This document shows, piece by piece, positions 6,375 to 15,610 of a DNA stretch of 16,307 nucleotides. This DNA is from Spirogloea muscicola. Its lineage: Eukaryota; Streptophyta; Zygnematophyceae; Spirogloeales; Spirogloeaceae. The notes under the pieces are model-generated. The model was not told the DNA's origin, ran no database searches, and saw only the letters and a program-made list of their open reading frames with translations. The first letter of the stretch is position 1. Each line of letters starts with the position of its first letter. The translations under genes were made by a program, and so were the position numbers. The stretch spans positions 131,730 to 148,036 of the forward strand of contig WELB01000152.1 of the NCBI GenBank assembly GCA_009602725.1, given 5' to 3'.

Positions 6375-6560
6375 TTTGGGCTGGCTTTTCCAGCCCCTAT
6401 TCTCAATGGGCGAGCACTTTCTTCTTTTCCACCCCCTATCCTTCTTCATCTTCTTATCCTCAGCGGGCGAGCCCTTTCGTTCTTTGTTCATTCTTTTTTG
6501 GGCTGGCTTGTCCAGCCCCTATCCTCAATGGGCGAGCCCTTTCTTCTTTCTTCTACTGTG
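6375..6560 (+). repeat. Head-to-tail tandem hairpin modules, subtype A
   Basis: Immediately after the 183-bp repeat, the unit GGGCTGGCTTTTCCAGCCCC, CTATTCTCAATGGGCGAGCAC recurs, followed by a CT-rich stretch with a degenerate unit (CCTCAGCGGGCGAGCCC), then another full unit GGGCTGGCTTGTCCAGCCCC, CTATCCTCAATGGGCGAGCC. All have the same orientation. The joins fall at the 3' end of one unit (GCACCTTCTTTTTGGG), so units appear stacked end to end. Confidence 0.85.
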
Positions 6561-6819
6561 AACAGCCAGCCCGGAATTGGACAAGTTGAGAAGTAGAGTT
6601 CACAGCAGCTGCCAGGCGGCGGCGTCGCCCTGGCACGCTGGTCGGGGGGGCGTCTGGCGCTTTAACTCCGCCCTTGTCTAAGCCGCCGTCGCTCGCGGTA
6701 GCCTTTCGCCGTCGGCTTTAGTTGGGCCCGCACCCATCAGCCTTCGTTTCCGCCGTGGGCGTCGCTCGATCGAGGCCCCCGCGGGCTGCACCACGCGCCA
6801 CTGGCGTTCGCGCGCTGCT

Positions 6820-6839
6820 GCGGCGGCGGCGGCCATCAC

Positions 6840-6870
<31 letters not shown>

Positions 6871-6883
6871 GCAAGGGCAGCGN
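6820..6883 (+). repeat. GCG triplet run with an undetermined base
   Basis: A nearly pure GCG/GGC triplet run in the frame upstream of helicase exon 1, interrupted by ATCAC, GCA and AAG, and ending at an N (6883). The N and the composition suggest the region was hard to assemble, so the number of triplets may be wrong. If translated it would be an Ala- or Gly-rich run depending on frame. Confidence 0.85.
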
Positions 6884-6912
6884 ACGGCAGGCCCGTGCGG
6901 CGGCGGGCCGGC

Positions 6913-6993
6913 GGCGACCACGATGGCGGCGATGGTGGTGGCGACCGCGATGGCAGCGATGGCGGTGGCGACCGCGATGGCGGCGATGGCGGT
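6913..6993 (+). repeat. 27-bp minisatellite, three units
   Basis: Three units of 27 bp (6913-6939, 6940-6966, 6967-6993), each of the form GGCGACCGCGATGG, then CGGCGATGGCGGT, with few changes. In the helicase frame they encode GDHDGGDGG, GDRDGSDGG and GDRDGGDGG. A multiple of three keeps the frame open, which fits a disordered acidic N-terminal extension. Confidence 0.85.
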
Positions 6994-7131
6994 GGCGGCG
7001 ACGCAAGCGAGGCGCCGCAAACGGAGCCCGAGAGCGACGGCGAGGAGGACAGCCTTGCCAGCAATGGCGGCGGCGGCTGCGGCAGCACCTGGGGCGACAA
7101 GCGGCACAGGGCCGGCCAGAGAAGCCGGACG

Positions 7132-10100
7132 ATGGTGGCAGCGGCTAATGTAGTGGTGTCGACAGCGACCACAGCAGAGCCTACCGCAGCTTTAGCGTCG
7201 GGGCCACATTTAGCGGCGCAGAAAGCGCAGCCCGGTGGTGGAGCTCCCGCAGCGGCCGCCTCGTCGCCGCTTGGCAAGATAACTGCGGCGGCGGGGCCCG
7301 CGGCAAGGCCGGCTGTGCAGCAGCCGGCGGAACGCCCTCGCGATGGCGGCTCGTCGGCCGACGAAGCGACGGCGGCCAATGCGAGGCGAGGGGCAGCAAC
7401 TGGCAATGGGGCCGGCGGCGGCGGCCGCGGCAGCCGCCTTGGAGCTGGCCTGGTCCTGCGCCCGACTGTCAAGCGGCAGACCGTTATGCTGCCCGAGGAG
7501 GAGGTCATCGCGGAGCGACCGCCGCCGCCTGTGGCGGCACCTCCAGTGCGGCCCTCCTGCAATGGCGTCGAGCGGCAGGGACCCATGAGTAAGGCAGGCA
7601 CGCCAACGCTTGCGGCGGCCAGGGAGGGCTCGCTGGCGCGGCTGCAGCGCGAGGCCGCGTGCGGCAAGCTCTGGGCCCCGCCGGCGGCCGGGGAGCTGCG
7701 GGCGCTGCCGCGGACGTTTGCGGACGCCGGCGCGTACGTCGCAGCATTCGAGCCGCTGCTCTTCGAGGAGTGCCGGGCGCAGCTGCGGCAGGCCTGGGAG
7801 GAGGCCGCCGAGGCCGGCGGCGGCGGCAGCGGCGCGGGGGGCAGCAGCTTCGGCCCGGCCAAGCCTGTCCCCGTGGTTGTCTCCCGCGCCCAGCCTTGCG
7901 CGGAGTCTGGTGAGGCCATCCTCGCCTTCTTGCTCTTGCAGTTTGTGAGCAGATTGCTGTCCACCATCCTCTACTTCCAGTAGTTTGAGCTGGCAGAGCG
8001 ACGTGCCTGCAGGGTGGTATGAGGTCGCGCTGACCATCCGGGATGCACACGACCGCTCAATCTGGCGCGAGAGTGACATCGCAGTCCTCTGCACGCCGCA
8101 TCCTGCAAGTATGTCTACCTCTCACTGCTGAGCTATGCCAGCCACTGGCTCAACCAAGTTTCTGCCAGTTAAGGCAATCTTCATTTGTGCATTGTGAAGA
8201 CATTGAAGACTGTTGCTTGTTGCCGACGAATTCAGTGGTTGACAATCGACGCTATGGCTGCTTTCATCGCGTGATCAAAGGTTGGTGTGTCTTTCACAGA
8301 GCAATCTGCTTCGGTCGCTCCAGCTGGCCCAGTGAAAGGAGGCGCAGGGGCAAAGCATCAATGTGAAGAAGCCCGGAGTGCTGAGGACGAGGCGACCGCT
8401 TCGCTGCCAGCGCGCATTGCTGGAGTAGCCAAGCGGCTGCTGAACCAGCCCGCACGGAATCACGATCGGCATCCACGCGAGACCATCACTTTTCGCTTCC
8501 TTGCCAGCCCCCAGGAGTTGGCAGATGCCAGGTCCGGCGAAGCTTCCACATCCAGTAGCATGGCAGATCTCTGGTCGAGTTTCTATTCTTGCATTTCGTG
8601 CACTACTGACAGTGTTGAGGTGAAATGACACACTGTAGTTGGTAGTCAGTGACCTTGGGTGCGTAGTTGTGCAGCCCAAAACTGGGCAACCCTGGGCACG
8701 TCGTAAGGGCCCTTCAAGCGCGGGGCGACGGGTGGTTTCTCACCAACCTTGGCACGCTCACGACGACGCAGCGCGAGCTCACCGCGCTGCACGCATTCAA
8801 AGGCTTTCATCGGGAGGTGTGCTTTTTGCAGCTCTGTCGAATCTATTGACCTCCATTCTGTATGCCATCACAATCCTTGTAGCGAGAAAGAGCTACGGGC
8901 TCTCTTTGTCTCAGGACTCTCATTGGCACCGTCAGTCCACAATGTGATGGATGTAGCACATGCAGTGGTTTGAGTGGTCAAGCAAGCCCGTCCATTCCTG
9001 CACGTTGGATGGTGATTGTTGTGCTCGTGCTTCTTGCGAAGGCAGTGGCAGTTTGATTTATGCAGATATGGCTTGGGTCTAGGTCTGGCATGACTTAGCT
9101 TCTTCTGCCATCATGGATGAGCTTGTGTACGGCTGACACAAAGCAGGAGTCAGAGACTTGCCAGGCATACCTTAGTCAGGCGTGCAGTCCTCGTCATCAT
9201 CGTCCGCTTGTGTTTGGCGTACGCAGCTCATGGAAGCAGTGCTCCAACCGCGGCCGCAGCTATTTCCAGACTACGCTGCAGAGGAGGCACCGCCACTCCC
9301 CCAGCGCTTCACGCCTGCGTTCAAGTCCTACCTGATGGAGCGATTCAATGCGCCGCAGCTCAAATCTATCCAGTGGGTTGGTGCATTCACAGCGGCCGGC
9401 ACGCCAGGCGCTGGTGGCAACTCGTGGCCGTTCACGCTGGTGCAGGGCCCGCCAGGGACGGGGAAGACGCACACTGTCTGCGGCATGCTCAATGTCATCC
9501 ACCTGGTGCAGTATCAGATGTACTACGAGAACCTGCTGCGGCAGCTCGGCATTTCCTTGGGCGGGGACGACAAGACTTCGCTTGCAAAGGTAAGCCAGGT
9601 TGGTGATGCAAGCAGGGTAGCTGCTTCATATGCAGCGCAGAGGAAGCTCTGCCCCATCGCACAATAAGTCTGAGGGATGTATTGAGTTTCTGCACACAAT
9701 ATACCCACAGGGTACGTCTCAACCACACTGCCAATGATTCAGCAGGGGCCTGGCTCACGGCCAAGGCTGTCCGAGAACCAGCTGCTGGGTGTGCGATGCC
9801 TGGAGAAGCCTCGCATGCTGGTATGCGCGCCCTCCAATGCCGCTGTCGACGAGCTGCTCCTGCGGGTGCTCGAGCAAGGCTTCCTGGACGGCGAGATGGC
9901 GACCTATCGGCCCAACGTGGCGCGCGTGGGCACAGAGGCCGCATCACCGGCAGCTCAGGTCCAACACATATCCGTGCTTGACCACATGTGATCACTGGTT
10001 TGTTGTCACATCAATCAGCTCGCCGGCTTCATGGTCTGAAGCTGACTGAGATGTGTGGGAGATGCAGGTGGTCTCTGTTGAGCGCCGTGCCGAGCAGATC

Positions 10101-12708
10101 CTCGCGCTGCCTTTGGAGGATGTCCGGCGGCAGGTCTACTTCCTGCTGGAGCAGGACCGGGGCATGGAGCACCACATGGAGCAGCTTCGAGCCAGCCTTC
10201 AGGTAGATGACCTTCAACTCAAGAGCACTGCTGCGTGCCACTCGAAGACGGAAGTCCCCAGTGTTAGTCCTGCTGCTAATGATTCACACATAATGGCTTA
10301 TCACCAGCGGCCGACGTCAGGCTCATTGGCTCTCATCACTGAGCAGGAGGATGCTGCTGATAAGGGAGCCGTGTTGGGTCAAGAGCCAGAGGCCTTGGGC
10401 AAGTTGGATCAGAAGCGCGACCAGAAGCTCCAGCAGCTAGCTGTATGCCCCACTCTCTGTTGCAAGATTTGCAAGTCCTCGACTGACCAAAATATCACCT
10501 CTTGTTGTCCCAACCTGCCCGCTTAATATCACAGTATTTAGCCTTCAATTCGGTATTCCACTCTGTTACAAAGACGTCTTGGGTACACCAATTTGATGGT
10601 TCACCAAATTTCAACCAGTTATATATGCAAGTCTGCTCGACCTTTCTGAAGAAACTCAAGGAGAGAAACATGCAGAATGCTAGGCTGCCTACAATTAGTC
10701 TCTTTGTTGGTCTACATAGTATGCTTTCAACTATGACAGTTTTTGCACAATCTGGACATTCAGAGAGTGGTGGAGCAACGACACAAGCTACAGGCGGAGA
10801 TGGGCCGATACCGCATCGCGCTGGAGCGGCAGGTGGTGTCGGACGCAGTCAAGCTGCAGTTAGAGGCCAGCTTTGCTGCGGAGGCCGAGATTGTCTTCAC
10901 TACACTCTCAAGCTCAGGGCGCAAGTCCGTATCGATCACTACCTGTTGTTACAGCCTGCTCGCTTCACTACTGACAGGTGCCATGATGATTTCCAATACT
11001 CAAAAGAGACTCTTGAGAACTCTAAGTATGACCTCTTGACATCCAATTGTCTTGCAGGACCTTTGAGAGGCTGGAGAATGGTTTTGATGTTGTGGTGGTA
11101 GACGAGGCGGCACAGGCGAGCGAGGTGTCCATCCTCCCTCCACTCGCCCTCAAGGCTTCCCGATGCGTCCTGGTAGGGGACCCCCAGCAGCTCCCTGCCA
11201 CGGTCATCTCTCAGGCTGCTCAGAACATGCTCTACAAGTACGTCCCTTGGACCTCAAATTCGATGACAACTTCCGCAATCACCAGACTCTGAATGTCTTT
11301 GCTTGATTGGCGAGTGGAAGGCCTTCACACATCTTGAAAATATGCACGTCACAGGACCTGTTGCCAGGCATCTGACGTACCTCAAGTATTGCTTGCACCT
11401 TCTTATCACTATAACCACCTTATTAGCCGGAGCTTGTTCGAGCGCCTCAAAGAGGCAGGCTGCCCCTCCATCATGCTCACCGTGCAGCACCGCATGCACC
11501 CCGAGATCCGCCGCTGGCCGTCCTCCTACTTCTACGAGGACCGCCTCACAGATAGCCAGGCCGTGCAGCAGATGCCGCCTGAGCCCTTCTATCGGGACGC
11601 CCTGCTGAGACCGTACCTGTTCTACGACGTTAGCAAGGGCCGTGAGTCACATGGTGGATCCATGAGCTATCAGAATCTCTACGAGGCCAAGCTCGCGGTC
11701 TTGCTCTATAGAGTAAGCAATGCCTCCATGACATGGCCGCCTCATGTGAGTCCTTCTTCTTTCTCTGCAATGAGCTGATGGGTACCCTTCTTTGATTGCC
11801 ATTCTTTCCCTCTGCAGCACCTACAGGCAGTGGCCAAGGAGTGTGGGTGCAATGGGACGGTGCCGGTGGGGGTGGTCACCCCATACAAGCAGCAGCTGCG
11901 CCTGCTGAAACGGGAATTTGAGCCGGTGCTCAAGGAGGTGGAGCCGAAACAGATTTACATCAACACTGTCGATGCCTTTCAAGGGCAGGAGCGAGATGTG
12001 ATCATCATGTCGTGCGTCCGGGCGTCAGTCCGGAGCGTTGGCTTCGTCTCTGACATCCGCCGCATGAATGTGGCGCTCACCAGGGCACGGCGGGCTCTCT
12101 GGGTAGGTGCAGATATCCTGGGTCAATGCCAGTAACAGCAAGCGCAGGCAGCCTTAGGAAACTTTAGAATGATCGGTGGTGCTGTCCAAATGCGAAACTC
12201 CTTGAAAGTCTTCAAAGGGCGCACACATTGCATTAGGACAAGTAACAACGTTGTCGAGTGCGTCCTTAGCTGCTAAGCTTCATCGCATGTAAATGCTTGA
12301 GTCATACACCGCACAACTGGAGATTGGGGTTTTCCTGCACATTTATAGATGGCTGTGTCATTGCTGCTGCAGGTCCTGGGCAATGCACTAGCTTTACAGC
12401 AGTCGGAAGCGTGGAGCTCCCTGCTGAAGGATGCTAAGGCGCGAAGTTGCTTCGTTGATGCTGCCAATCTAGACCTGTTTCGGCCAGCAGGTGGGGTGAT
12501 TGCCGCTGAGATGGAAGTTGAGGCAGGGCAGGGCGTCAAGAGACGGAGAGGCGAGCAGGCCGAGGCTGGCGGGCGAGAAGGCCAGCAGGCCAGCGACTGC
12601 AAGGCAGCGGACTTAATGGAGGCTGACAATGTGGAGAAGAGGAGGCGGCGGCACCGGGGCGGCAAGGGCCACAGTCAGCGGCGGGGCAAGGGCGTTCCTG
12701 TTAATTGA
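7132..12708 (+). CDS. MAA3: SEN1/MAA3-type superfamily 1 helicase, 12 coding exons
   Basis: Nuclear RNA/DNA helicase; Sen1 relatives unwind R-loops and RNA during termination and RNA processing. Exons by motif and phase: 7132-7904, 7981-8108, 8300-8531, 8675-8816, 9227-9589, 9743-9958, 10068-10442, 10764-10924, 11058-11237, 11427-11712, 11818-12102, 12373-12708. They total 3477 nt (1158 residues plus stop) with all phases consistent. N-terminal family block AYVAAFEPLLFEECRAQL (exon 1), then GWFLTNLGTLTTTQREL (exon 4), Walker A GPPGTGKT (9446-9469, about residue 499), motif Ia VCAPSNAAVDEL, motif II VVVVDEAAQ (DEAA at 11101), motif III GDPQQLPATV, QHRMHPE (11485), VGVVTPYKQQ, TVDAFQGQERD and ALTRARRALW. 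The C-terminal tail is Arg/Lys-rich (RRRRHRGGKG), like a nuclear localisation signal. Uncertain points: the true start (the frame is open back to 6682, without an ATG, across an N), exon 1/3 donors, and exon 7 end (10202 possible). MAA3 itself is about 820 residues; the extra length is mostly N-terminal. Confidence 0.9.
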
Positions 12709-14040
12709 GATGAGGGCGACGGTGTTGGTATTCACAGGCCCCGCTGGAGACACCTGGTGGCTGAGTGCCCATGTGGATGGACTGCGTCTCAGGTGCAGAG
12801 CCACTAGAGCCAGGTGTGACATCCAAAGCTTTCCACTTGGCATGGCCTCGAAACAGAGGAAGGTGCAGATGGGAGTGAGGTTCCATGGCGAGAGTAGTGC
12901 TGCTGATGCCGTGTGTCCAAACGCTCAGGAGGTATCAGCCGCTTCCCATGTACAAATGGTGGCCCTCCTTTGCTTGACAGTGCATGTGCAGCTGCCGCCA
13001 GCAGCTGCTTGTGCGGGTCACGTGAGGCATACACTCATGTGTCATGTGTGCAGGTGACCTACCCTTGCATCAATGCTGATGAGGATTACAGTACCAGGAC
13101 TGTCGATCAACATGATAGATGGTTTGCGCGGCAAACAGCAGCAGCAAGCCTCGCAGGCACATTGTCGTGGAGACTCAAGATCTCCTCTAAGACTGTATAA
13201 TGGCGGGCCAGCTCTCAGCCCAAAACAGTGACATATACATACAGTAGTCAGCATGGCGTCTGCGCACTATTCTTCCATTTATTGGCGCTACTTCCAGCAG
13301 TGGAACGCTGCACAGTCCCATGAGCTTCTCATTGTACTGGCAAATGGGCCATGTGCGGCAGCTAAGCCATTGGAGCTGCGTCTCACAAGTTTTGGCATCT
13401 GTTATATACTCTCAGACTAAGGATTCCGCTTTTGGACCCTCTTCTGCGGCCTTACTACTTCATTTGACATAGGGAGGAGTTGAAGGTGCACCAAAACTCC
13501 CCACTGATGAGCTCCAGTGCATGAGCTGAGCATGCCTGTCTTAGTGACCGCAATTGTGTGAACATATACTTAGTATGCTTGCAATGTCGAGCAATCATCC
13601 ACTGTGAAATTGAAATTTCCACCTTAGAACAAATTTGTGATCAGGAGAAGCTCTGGGGTATCTAACCAGGCGGGTACAGACTATTTCTCCACCTCAAGAG
13701 GGCCTGATGGTTTGTGGCCCAGCCAGGCACAGTCAGCGAGGGTGCCCCAATTGAAGCGTCTCTCAGCACGAGTTGAAGAGGAGGCCAGGCCCGCCGTTAT
13801 GAGGGTCGGCAAAATACTCCAGACGCCTCACGTAGCCTGCCGCATGTCTGGCTGACATGCATGATGCCCGACCCTTCCATAGCTGGATGGTACCCAGCGT
13901 CCTGAGCAAAGCCAAACACTGCGTGTCTAAGTGGGCAGTGGGAAGCATTGCTCACCTCCACAACATTTGGAGTGTGTGGGCAGCCAACGATGTCTTACCA
14001 GCAGATCAGAAGTGAGTTCTTTCAGAGGGGGCGGGAGTTG
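12709..14040. other. No gene recognised downstream of the helicase
   Basis: About 1.3 kb with the helicase 3' UTR at its start. I saw no TGTAA, the usual chlorophyte polyadenylation signal, on the plus strand here, so the transcript end is unknown. Several short frames exist. The plus frame to 12922 (TWWLSAHVDGLRLRCRA and on) and a minus frame 13948-13763 (VRRLEYFADPHNGGPGLLF) contain protein-like stretches, but neither shows a known domain or a consistent exon structure. Confidence 0.5.
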
Positions 14041-14084
14041 ATGCTTACACTCGAAATGTTGGGTGCCGGCCAAGCAAAGGGGGG

Positions 14085-14275
14085 GACAAGGAAGTGACAA
14101 GGTCTCGCGGAAACAAAGAAGGTGGCCGTGGAAGAAGCAGCTGGAAGAGTAGTGTGAGAAGCCAGCCGGACAGAGAGAGGCCCCTAGAAGAAAGACTCGT
14201 CAAGTAGAGGGCGATGGCTGTGAATGGCCAACCTAGGAAACAAAGTTGAACGAAGACCGAAGGGGCAAGATAAGT
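14085..14275 (-). repeat. Degenerate hairpin modules, minus
   Basis: On the minus strand: CTTGCCCCTTCGGTCTTCGT, then TTCCTAGGTTGGCCATTCACAGCC (around 14245-14215), and a more diverged set with CTTTCTTCTAGGGGCC and CTTGTCACTTCC further along. The pattern is the module lead-in and hairpin with one hairpin arm eroded. It directly abuts the plus-strand retroelement copy that begins near 14320. Confidence 0.5.
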
Positions 14276-14325
14276 ACTAAAGCACACAGCGACTCGAGTG
14301 GCCACTGGGCGCACAATGTCCCCTG

Positions 14326-14879
14326 TTGATGCGCGACGCCGGCTACCAAGCAGTTGTGGAAGTCAACAACATCATGCCTATCACCACGGACGCCCAGGGA
14401 TGTCATCGTCGCCGCACACTTGACATTGTGGGCGTGCAACCTGGTGGAGGACCACGGGCCCTGGTCGACGACGTTGTTACGGAAGCATATAAGGGCCCAG
14501 CATCGACACACGTCGCCGGGCATGCAGTGGGCGGTGCAGAACAAAGAAAACTGCGGCACTACTCCGATTACCCCCAATGCGATCAGCATCGACCGACATC
14601 TATGGCTGTCTGGGTCCTCGTTTCCACACGCTCCTTCAAAACATTGCCAACCTAGGCTACGCTCGACGTGCAGATGTGTTTCCGGCTGAGATGGGCTTGC
14701 CAGCTGCATATCTCTCGCTCTTGCGACGACGAGTTTCGGCCTGTTTGCAGCGTGCTCAGGCTAGTGCCTTGCACCAAAAAGCTGGGCGAGCTCTAGTTGG
14801 TGGCAGAAGGGCTCCGTTTCTGGCATCTAGTATTCATGCATCGATTAGTGACCTCTATGTTTTGACCCGTGGTTATTGA
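14326..14879 (+). pseudogene. Retroelement C-terminal endonuclease-like domain and tail, frameshifted
   Basis: The first frame reads MRDAGYQAVVEVNNIMP, then TLDIVGVQPGGGPRALVDDVV, giving D-x14-D followed by DVVT. This is the PD-(D/E)XK-like pattern of restriction-like endonucleases in R2-type non-LTR elements. AEQRKLRHYSDYP supplies the Lys-Tyr part. Near 14575-14600 the frame breaks twice and resumes at DIYGCLGPRFHTLLQNIA, then the tail LQRAQASALHQKAGRAL to SISDLYVLTRGY-stop (TGA 14877-14879). It aligns domain by domain with 15611-16307. The start is set by homology, not by a true initiation codon. Confidence 0.75.
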
Positions 14880-15109
14880 GCGGGTCAATCTGCTGTAGGT
14901 TATGTAGATCTTTAGATGTGCTTGCCTTGGTACTTGGCCATTGGCCTACATTTGTTTCTTATACACGGAATTCTCCTGTTGAGCAGCCGCAGGTCAGAGA
15001 ACCAGTCTATGGGTAGCGGGTCCCCTGTCCCCTAGACCCTGGACCCAAACCCTAGACTAAGGACAAGGGGACTTGATGGCGTTGGGCAAGCAGAATGTGT
15101 CCTCCGCTG
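14880..15109. other. Spacer with a short minus tail remnant, no gene
   Basis: Mostly unassigned. GAGCAGCCGCAGGTCAGAG (14980-14998) is a minus-strand remnant of the tail codons SDLRLL. Around 15027-15060 there are loose CCCTAGA and AACCCTAG motifs, not a regular telomere repeat. From about 15061 the sequence starts to resemble the tail of the copy ending at 15205. Confidence 0.5.
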
Positions 15110-15205
15110 CTGTGTGCTATGGCAGCTGCTTCCGGGTCTCGGCAAAGTGCCGCTTCTCCTGCTCCGAGTTACTCTGATCTGCTGTTGCTCACACGTGGAT
15201 ACTGA
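15110..15205 (+). pseudogene. Retroelement C-terminal tail fragment, plus
   Basis: The frame reads AMAAASGSRQSAASPAPSYS then DLLLLTRGY-stop (TGA 15203-15205). The part from 15167 on is shared exactly with 6192, but this copy extends further upstream into the tail, so it is the longer of the two and the 6192 copy is truncated relative to it. Confidence 0.7.
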
Positions 15206-15349
15206 GCAGCCATCTGCATCTCCCTCTGCACCATCTTGCACTTTGTAGTGTAGTCCTTTTTCAGCACCTCTTTCTTTGGCTTTGAACATTGTCCATTCTT
15301 TTTGGGTTGGCTTTGCCAGCCCCTCTTCTCAATGGGCGAGCACCTTCTT
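15167..15349 (+). repeat. 183-bp exact direct repeat, copy 2 (partner 6192-6374)
   Basis: Identical to 6192-6374 by direct reading. It spans the last 12 codons of the tail ORF, the stop, the linker, the lead-in, the hairpin (about 15305-15324) and the GGGCGAGCACCTTCTT end. Beyond 15349 it joins a minus-strand nuclease-domain fragment rather than another hairpin unit. Confidence 0.9.
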
Positions 15350-15450
15350 CCGCCGCGTGATCGGCGTACTTCACGTCCTTGCGGCGGGCGGCGCCGGCAG
15401 CCCCGTACCCTGCCTTCCGGGTTGCATCCGTCAGGACGTAAGTACATTTT
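15350..15450 (-). pseudogene. Retroelement endonuclease-domain fragment, minus
   Basis: The minus-strand frame from about 15446 reads YVLTDATRKAGYGAAGAARR then KDVKYADHAAEE before running into the opposite-strand 183-bp repeat. The AARRKDVKYADH stretch matches AARAKEKKYADHP (15790-15820) and AARAKELKYADHP (16028-16060), so this is a third copy of the nuclease core around its conserved Lys and Tyr. Both ends are truncated. Confidence 0.7.
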
Positions 15451-15530
15451 TCGAAGGGGGCGAAAGGGCTGTAGAAGGTGCATCCAAGAATGAGGTTGGA
15501 CAAGGTCCTAAAAAGGGTGCGCCCTGTTTG
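15451..15530 (-). repeat. Diverged hairpin module, minus
   Basis: On the minus strand: TTTTTAGGACCTTGTCCAAC, CTTGGATGCACC and TTCTACAGCCCTTTCGCCCC, the lead-in and one hairpin arm with the other arm lost. It follows the minus nuclease fragment at 15350-15450 on the upstream side, so the two do not form one continuous copy. Confidence 0.5.
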
Positions 15531-15544
15531 AACCCGGAGGCAGC

Positions 15545-15601
15545 CGCCCCTTCTCGTACTCTGTTCATTCTTTTTCGGGCTGGTTGTTCCAGCCCCTATG
15601 C
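15545..15601 (+). repeat. Hairpin module subtype A, plus
   Basis: GCCCCTTCTCGTACTCTGTT, CATTCTTTTTCGGGCTGG and TTGTTCCAGCCCCTATGCTC. The hairpin is at about 15577-15596. The module stops at CTCCTCAG, lacking the GGGCGAGCAC end, and joins directly to a copy of the nuclease domain at about 15605. Confidence 0.75.
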
Positions 15602-15610
15602 TCCTCAGTC

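Larger units (their letters stand above)
6682..7131 (+). other. In-frame upstream extension of helicase exon 1, start unresolved
   Basis: The frame of exon 1 is open from 6682 (after TAA 6679-6681) to 7904, but its first ATG is at 7132. The stretch from about 6994 encodes an acidic, plausible protein (SEAPQTEPESDGEEDSLASN), and three 27-bp units keep the frame, so translation may begin upstream in a missed 5' exon or in bases lost near the N at 6883. A start at ATG 7132 is the conservative choice. Confidence 0.5.

Noticed and set aside
6292-6560. Evenly placed hairpins as a CRISPR array or transcription terminators
   Set aside because: The units are in a eukaryotic context, spacing is irregular, spacers are not unique, and the same hairpins occur as the 3' end of retroelement copies in both orientations.
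6678-7967. Long minus-strand open frame (429 codons) opposite helicase exon 1
   Set aside because: It is a by-product of high GC and triplet repeats; its product is low-complexity Ala/Pro/Ser/Arg, while the plus strand carries family motifs and splices correctly.
7910-7980. GTGAGG at 7910 as the donor of helicase intron 1
   Set aside because: It has a better consensus, but it leaves phase 1, and both available acceptors (7980, 7983) then give a premature stop; the donor at 7905 keeps the frame into SLSWQSDVPAGWYEV.
7210-8094. Minus-strand 294-codon frame across exon 1, intron 1 and exon 2 of the helicase
   Set aside because: It crosses coding and intron sequence of the plus-strand gene, and the product is Arg-rich low complexity with no domain.
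15027-15060. Interstitial telomere repeat (CCCTAGA/AACCCTAG motifs)
   Set aside because: Only a few imperfect motifs without regular 7-bp spacing; insufficient to call a telomere remnant.
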